A model generated the notes under the pieces. It was not told the DNA's origin, made no database searches, and saw only the letters and a program-made list of their open reading frames with translations. A stretch of 64,000 bases of DNA. Origin: DASZYF01 sp035545535. GTDB taxonomy: Bacteria; Actinomycetota; Actinomycetes; Mycobacteriales; CAJCIY01. The translations under genes and the position numbers were made by a program. Below, in pieces: positions 60,254 to 64,000 of this stretch (positions are counted from its first letter, which is position 1; each line of letters starts with the position of its first letter). Location: NCBI GenBank assembly GCA_035545535.1, contig DASZYF010000137.1, forward strand, positions 1 to 64,000, read 5' to 3'.

Positions 60254-61858
60254 TCACCCGTTCCCGGTGGCGAGCAGCGTGCCGCACGAGTAGGGCGCCG
60301 GGCTCTGCCGCGTCCACTGGCCGTTGACGTACTGGATGACCGCGAAGCACTTGGACGTGGTCTTGCCGCCGACGTCCTGCGGTGAGTTGATGCCGTTGCC
60401 GGTCCACGAGTGCACCGTCTTCAGCTGGTCGAGGAAGGCCTTGCGCGTGAGGTTCGGCCCGACCTTCGTCGCGGTCTCGACGAACAGCCGCGCGGCCGAC
60501 CAGCCGAACTGCCCGAACCAGCTGGGCTTCGCGCTCGGGTCCACCCGCGAGAGCCACTGGATGTAGAGCTGCTGCTCCGGGTTGTTGCCCGCCTCGCTGA
60601 ACAGCGCGGCGTCGGTGTAGATGTAGGTGCCGTTGGCCGCGTCGCCCGCCGCGGACGGGTAGGTGTCGTCGTAGGCGTTGGGCTGCAGGATGAACACGTC
60701 GGGGTTGTAGCCCGGGGTGTTGTGGATCGCCTGCGCGAGGCGGGCGGCCTGCGACTCGGCGCCGACGAAGCCGATGAGGTCGGCGCCCTTGTCCTTGAGC
60801 GCCTGCGCGTACGGCTGGTAGTTGAAGTCGCTGATGTCGATGCCGGCCTGGTAGACGAACTTGTAGCCATCCGCCGTGTAGCCGCCGACGAAGGTCTTCG
60901 CCTGCTCGGCGCCGACGCCGACGTTGATGTAGAGGAACGCCGCGTGCTGGGTGACCTTGTCACCGAACTTCTGCTTGAAGAAGTCGGGGATCGCTGACGA
61001 GATGTGGCCCTCGTCGGCCGACTCGGTGCCGAAGGAGTTGGGCACCGCGTAGCGCGCGTGCGTGTTCACCGACGAGCGCAGGTCCGGGATGTTGCACCCC
61101 TGCACGACCGGTGCGCCGCCCTGGTCGTAGGCCGACTCGGACCCGACGAGCGCGAACGTCTCGGCGCACGCGTGGGTGGCCGCATCGTGGTCGCCGCTCT
61201 CCGCGGTCTGCGAGTCGTAGGTCTTGAGCGCGAGCGCGCGGCCGCACACCGTCTGGTGCGTCGCGTTGAAGTAGGCGACGAAGGCCTTCACGCCGTCCTG
61301 CGCCGACGTGAACAGGCCGGGCACCGGGCCGGTGATGTCGGAGGCGTTGCCGATGGTGATCTGCGATGCCGTGACGCCGGTGTCGGAGGCGCCCAGCGTG
61401 CCGGCCGGGCAGCCGGCGGCGGCCGCCGCCTTGCTCGTCGGCGCGGATGACGGCTTGCCGGTGGTCGTCGTCGTGGTGCTGCCGGTCGAGCCCGTCCCGC
61501 CGGTCGACCCCGTGCCACCGGTCGAACCGGTCCCGCCGGTCGAACCGGTCCCGCCGGTCCCGCCGGTCGCGCCCGTGCCTCCCGTGGATCCCGTGCCACC
61601 CGTGGATCCCGTGCCGCCGGTCGAGCCGGTGCCCGTCGTGTCGGTGCCGGTGGTCCCGGTGCTGGTGGTGCCGGTGCCGGTGCCCGTGCCCGTGCCCGTG
61701 AACGTGCCGCCGTTGGCGCTGCCGGCCGTCCCGTTCGCGCCGCCCCCGAGCACGGCCTGCCGCTGCGCGGTGGTGAGCCGGGCTCCGCAGGCAGCCGTCA
61801 GCAGAGCGGCAGTCCCCACCGCGGCCACCGCAGCCACTGCCCGTCGACGTTGACGCAC
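60254..61858 (-). CDS. ABC transporter substrate-binding lipoprotein
   Basis: A 534-residue protein. The GTG at 61858 has AGAGAGG upstream; the type II signal peptide ends with lipobox LTAAC. Residues about 45-125 are a Gly/Thr/Ser repeat linker. The remaining about 400 residues form a periplasmic-binding-protein type I fold of the Liv/amide family (ITIGNASDITGPVPGL, FVGGYTADGYKFVYQAGIDI, GAESQAARLAQAI). It delivers a ligand to the fused permease, whose gene starts 4 bp after its stop. Longer in-frame starts are not supported. Confidence 0.88.
   Translation of the reverse strand: MRQRRRAVAAVAAVGTAALLTAACGARLTTAQRQAVLGGGANGTAGSANGGTFTGTGTGTGTGTTSTGTTGTDTTGTGSTGGTGSTGGTGSTGGTGATGGTGGTGSTGGTGSTGGTGSTGGTGSTGSTTTTTTGKPSSAPTSKAAAAAGCPAGTLGASDTGVTASQITIGNASDITGPVPGLFTSAQDGVKAFVAYFNATHQTVCGRALALKTYDSQTAESGDHDAATHACAETFALVGSESAYDQGGAPVVQGCNIPDLRSSVNTHARYAVPNSFGTESADEGHISSAIPDFFKQKFGDKVTQHAAFLYINVGVGAEQAKTFVGGYTADGYKFVYQAGIDISDFNYQPYAQALKDKGADLIGFVGAESQAARLAQAIHNTPGYNPDVFILQPNAYDDTYPSAAGDAANGTYIYTDAALFSEAGNNPEQQLYIQWLSRVDPSAKPSWFGQFGWSAARLFVETATKVGPNLTRKAFLDQLKTVHSWTGNGINSPQDVGGKTTSKCFAVIQYVNGQWTRQSPAPYSCGTLLATGNG
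61480..61720 (-). repeat. Low-complexity Gly-Thr-Ser coding repeat
   Basis: In the minus-strand frame of the substrate-binding protein, units of GSTGGT (18 bp, with 9-bp sub-periods) repeat about ten times between the lipobox and the ligand-binding domain, preceded by a TGTGTG run. Codons vary, so the repeat is partly diverged. It forms an extended linker lifting the binding domain from the membrane. Confidence 0.75.
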
Positions 61859-61896
61859 CTGGAAAGCCTCTCTCGTCTGATCGTGGTTCGGGGTAC

Positions 61897-62805
61897 CTAT
61901 GGGGTTGTTGGGATGCCGCCCGTGACATCGCTCATGACATCGCTCGCCACGAAGCTCAGAGGCGCGCGGGTCGCGAAGTACGGCCCGATCGCGTCGTCGA
62001 GCTCCTTCACGCTCCAGGTGTCGCCCACCGCCTCGAAGCGCTTCTCGAGGGTCGGCGCCGCCATGAGCGCGACCTTGCCGCCGTGCACGACGAACACCTG
62101 GCCGGTGACCGCCGCGGCGCCGGGCGAGCACAGCCAGGCGACGAACGGCGCCACGTGCTCGACCGACAGCGGGTCGACGCCCTCGCCCGTGAACGTCTCG
62201 CCGAACACCCCGTGCGTCATGGCCGTGCGCGCCCGCGGGCAGATGGCGTTGGCCCGCACGCCGAGCCGCGCGCAGCTGTTGGCGATGGTCATGGTGAGCG
62301 AGGCGATGCCCGCCTTGGCGGCCGCGTAGTTGGGCTGCCCCGCGCTGCCGAACAGGAACGCCTCGGACGCCGTGTTGACCACGCTCGCCGACACCGCGGC
62401 GCCGGCCTTGCTCCGCGCGCGCCAGTAGGCGGTGGCCGCTCGCGACGTGACGAAGTGACCGCGCAGGTGCACGCGGATGACGTCGTCCCACTCCTCGTCG
62501 CTCATCCCGAAGATCATGCGGTCCCGCGTGAAGCCCGCGTTGTTGACCAGTGCGGTGAGCCCGCCCAGCTGCTCGGCGGCGGCGACCAGCGCGTCGGCCG
62601 TGGCTGCCTCGGCCACGTCACCGCGCACCGCGACGGCGTCGACGCCGATGGCGCGGACCTCCTCCGCGACGGCATCGGCTGCGTCGCCGATGTCGTTCAC
62701 CACGACGTTCGCGCCTTCCGCCGCGAGCGCGAGCGCCTCCGCGCGGCCGAGCCCGGCACCGGCGCCGGTGACGGCCGCGACCTGCCCGATGAGGGTCTCC
62801 CCCAC
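61897..62805 (-). CDS. Short-chain dehydrogenase, MFE-2-like
   Basis: A 302-residue SDR with TGAGAGLGRAEALALAAEG then VVVNDIG, the MFE-2/hydroxyacyl-CoA dehydrogenase pattern also seen at 9663-10589. Other features are NNAGFTRDRMIFGMSDEEWDDVI, NYAAAKAG with Tyr-x3-Lys, and a C-terminal extension of about 50 residues (TLEKRFEAVGDTWSVKELDD). It overlaps the ACAD stop by one base, so they form an operon; the ABC transporter genes follow 38 bp later on the same strand. Confidence 0.87.
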   Translation of the reverse strand: MGETLIGQVAAVTGAGAGLGRAEALALAAEGANVVVNDIGDAADAVAEEVRAIGVDAVAVRGDVAEAATADALVAAAEQLGGLTALVNNAGFTRDRMIFGMSDEEWDDVIRVHLRGHFVTSRAATAYWRARSKAGAAVSASVVNTASEAFLFGSAGQPNYAAAKAGIASLTMTIANSCARLGVRANAICPRARTAMTHGVFGETFTGEGVDPLSVEHVAPFVAWLCSPGAAAVTGQVFVVHGGKVALMAAPTLEKRFEAVGDTWSVKELDDAIGPYFATRAPLSFVASDVMSDVTGGIPTTP

Positions 62806-63914
62806 TAGACCGGCTCCGCCGCCAGGCGCGCCCCGATCAGGCGAGCCTGGTGGTCAGCGCCCCCCAGCGCGTACTCGGCGACGGTCACGTTCTTCGTGTA
62901 GCGGTGCAGGGGGTACTCGAGGCTCACGCCCATGCCGCCGTGCACGTGGTGCGCGGCCCGCAGCACGCGGTGGCCCGCCTCGGCGGCCCACCACTTGGCG
63001 ACGTCCACCGCGTCCCCGGCGGGCAGCCCCTCGACCAGGCGCCACGCGGCCTGCAGCATCGTGAGGCGCACGGCCTCCGCGTCGGCGTAGGCGTCGGCGA
63101 GCCGGTGGCCGACGGCCTGGAACGTCGCGATCGGACGCTCGAACTGCTGACGGCCCTTCGCGTACTCCGCCGTCATGCGCAGCGTCGCGCCGGTCGCGCC
63201 GGCGGTGAGGGCGGCGAGACCGGTCTTCGCGTGCAGCAGGATCCAGTCGAGGATCTCGCGGCCCTGCTCGATCGAGCCGAGCACCTCCGCCGTCGCGCCG
63301 TCGAGCACGAGGTGCGCCTGCGGCTGGCCGTTGGTCGCGACCTGCGGCTCGAGGCGAACGCCCGCCGCCGTCGGATCGAGCAGGAAGACCCCGACGCCGC
63401 TCGGCGTCGCCGCGCTCACGAGGATGCGCGCGGCCGCGGCCGCGAGCGGCACACAGGTCTTGCCGCCCTGCAGCAGCCAGCCGTCTCCCTCGGGCGTCGC
63501 CGTGGTCGCAGGGGCCTGCGGCTCCGCGAGCGCCTCGACGAACGCACCGGTCAGCACCGTCTCGCCGTTGGCGACGCCGGGGAGCAGCGCCTCCAGCTGC
63601 GCCGCCGAGCCGAAGCGCGCGATGGGCAACGCCGCGAGCACGACCGCTTCCCACACCGGCACGAGGGCCGCCGTCGCGCCGACCTGCTCGAGCAGCAGGC
63701 ACGTCTCGACGAACGACGCACCGCCACCACCGACGGACTCGGGCAGCGAGACGCCGACGGCGCCGGCCTGCGCGAGCTCGCGCCACAGCGCGGCGTCGAA
63801 GCCGGCGCCGTTGGCCTCGACCTCGTCGAGGCGCTCTTGCGTCGACCCGCGCGTGAGCACGGTGCGCGCCAGGTCGGCGAACGCCGTCTGCTCGTCGGTC
63901 AGGCTGAAGTCCAC
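62805..63914 (-). CDS. Acyl-CoA dehydrogenase
   Basis: A 369-residue ACAD-fold protein beginning MDFSLTDEQTAFADLARTVL. The C-terminal domain has KGRQQFERPIATFQAVGHRLAD and HHVHGGMGVSLEYPLHRYTK. The mid-domain lacks a canonical SEPxAGSD motif, so it resembles partner-type subunits, although it has no long FadE neighbour inside the window. GTG at 63914 has GAGGAGAG upstream. The remaining 86 bases to the window edge are non-coding as far as visible and show neither recurrent operator. Confidence 0.87.
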   Translation of the reverse strand: MDFSLTDEQTAFADLARTVLTRGSTQERLDEVEANGAGFDAALWRELAQAGAVGVSLPESVGGGGASFVETCLLLEQVGATAALVPVWEAVVLAALPIARFGSAAQLEALLPGVANGETVLTGAFVEALAEPQAPATTATPEGDGWLLQGGKTCVPLAAAAARILVSAATPSGVGVFLLDPTAAGVRLEPQVATNGQPQAHLVLDGATAEVLGSIEQGREILDWILLHAKTGLAALTAGATGATLRMTAEYAKGRQQFERPIATFQAVGHRLADAYADAEAVRLTMLQAAWRLVEGLPAGDAVDVAKWWAAEAGHRVLRAAHHVHGGMGVSLEYPLHRYTKNVTVAEYALGGADHQARLIGARLAAEPV

Positions 63915-64000
63915 GACTCTCCTCGCTCGTGCTTGATGTTCGGCGGGGCCGATCCGGGTTCCTTCTGTGATCTAGCCCTGCTACCGCGGCGACCGCGGCA

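Noticed and set aside
61480..61720. Possible CRISPR or tandem non-coding repeat
   Set aside because: Repeats are 9-18 bp without unique spacers and read in frame as a Gly/Thr/Ser linker of a lipoprotein.

Overview
The window is dense, very GC-rich DNA (short intergenic gaps, many GTG starts, 1-4 nt stop/start overlaps) from an actinobacterium. F420-type luciferase-like oxidoreductases, a mycofactocin-type SDR, WS/DGAT, CaiB and many FadE/EchA/FadA-type genes fit a soil actinobacterium that catabolises lipids and steroids. The genus cannot be resolved from the sequence. I saw no rRNA, tRNA, insertion sequence, phage or CRISPR array. Family names come from motifs and remembered similarity; no search was run.

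Main theme: a steroid (cholesterol/bile-acid type) catabolic island spread over several short operons. The best-supported parts are the ring C/D genes ipdF-like, echA20, ipdA, ipdB and ipdC (29278-33606), fadA6 (36908-38062), fadE30 (45540-46739) and a fadE31-like pair (24567-26723). The side-chain thiolase fadA5 with an echA19-like hydratase (50670-52642) and an Ltp-type thiolase with its DUF35 partner (22881-24511) also belong here. Around them lie further acyl-CoA dehydrogenase pairs, many SDRs, a class III CoA-transferase, amidohydrolases, flavin/F420 oxidoreductases, a P450 with its TetR, and ribBA, which supplies flavin precursors.

Layout: 1-4315 VOC/epimerase/two amidohydrolases (minus); 4394-6945 Zn-ADH and ALDH (minus); 7028-8884 secreted RCC1-like protein; 8881-14108 SDRs, cyclase-family hydrolase and F420 oxidoreductase; 14189-19802 protease-inhibitor-like protein, oxidoreductase, FadE pair, crotonase and CoA-transferase; 20062-21815 TetR and P450; 21908-26723 lipoprotein, Ltp/DUF35 and FadE31-like pair; 26850-29256 MFS and amidohydrolase; 29278-33606 ipd locus; 33707-36351 two secreted proteins; 36354-40583 thioesterase, fadA6, SDR, NTF2-like and esterase; 40696-43027 WS/DGAT, TetR and small membrane protein; 43142-48706 ACAD, ribBA, fadE30, SDR and luciferase-like; 48784-53340 SDR, F420 oxidoreductase, fadA5, crotonase and thioesterase; 53345-54539 an AbiEi/DUF559-like gene framed by four palindromes; 54548-61858 a branched-chain-amino-acid-type ABC transporter with two membrane or secreted companions; 61897-63914 SDR and ACAD.

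Regulation is the most striking feature. Twelve intergenic palindromes of the type CTGACGGnnCGTCAG recur, usually within about 10-35 bp of a start codon. They sit at the genes that in mycobacteria form the KstR2 (ring C/D) regulon. A second set matching the published KstR box (TnnAACnnGTTnnA) precedes fadA5, the F420 oxidoreductase, ALDH/ADH, one amidohydrolase and ribBA. Neither KstR nor KstR2 is encoded here, and the known KstR2 box was not seen, so the CTGACGG motif looks like a replacement operator for the ring-degradation regulon.
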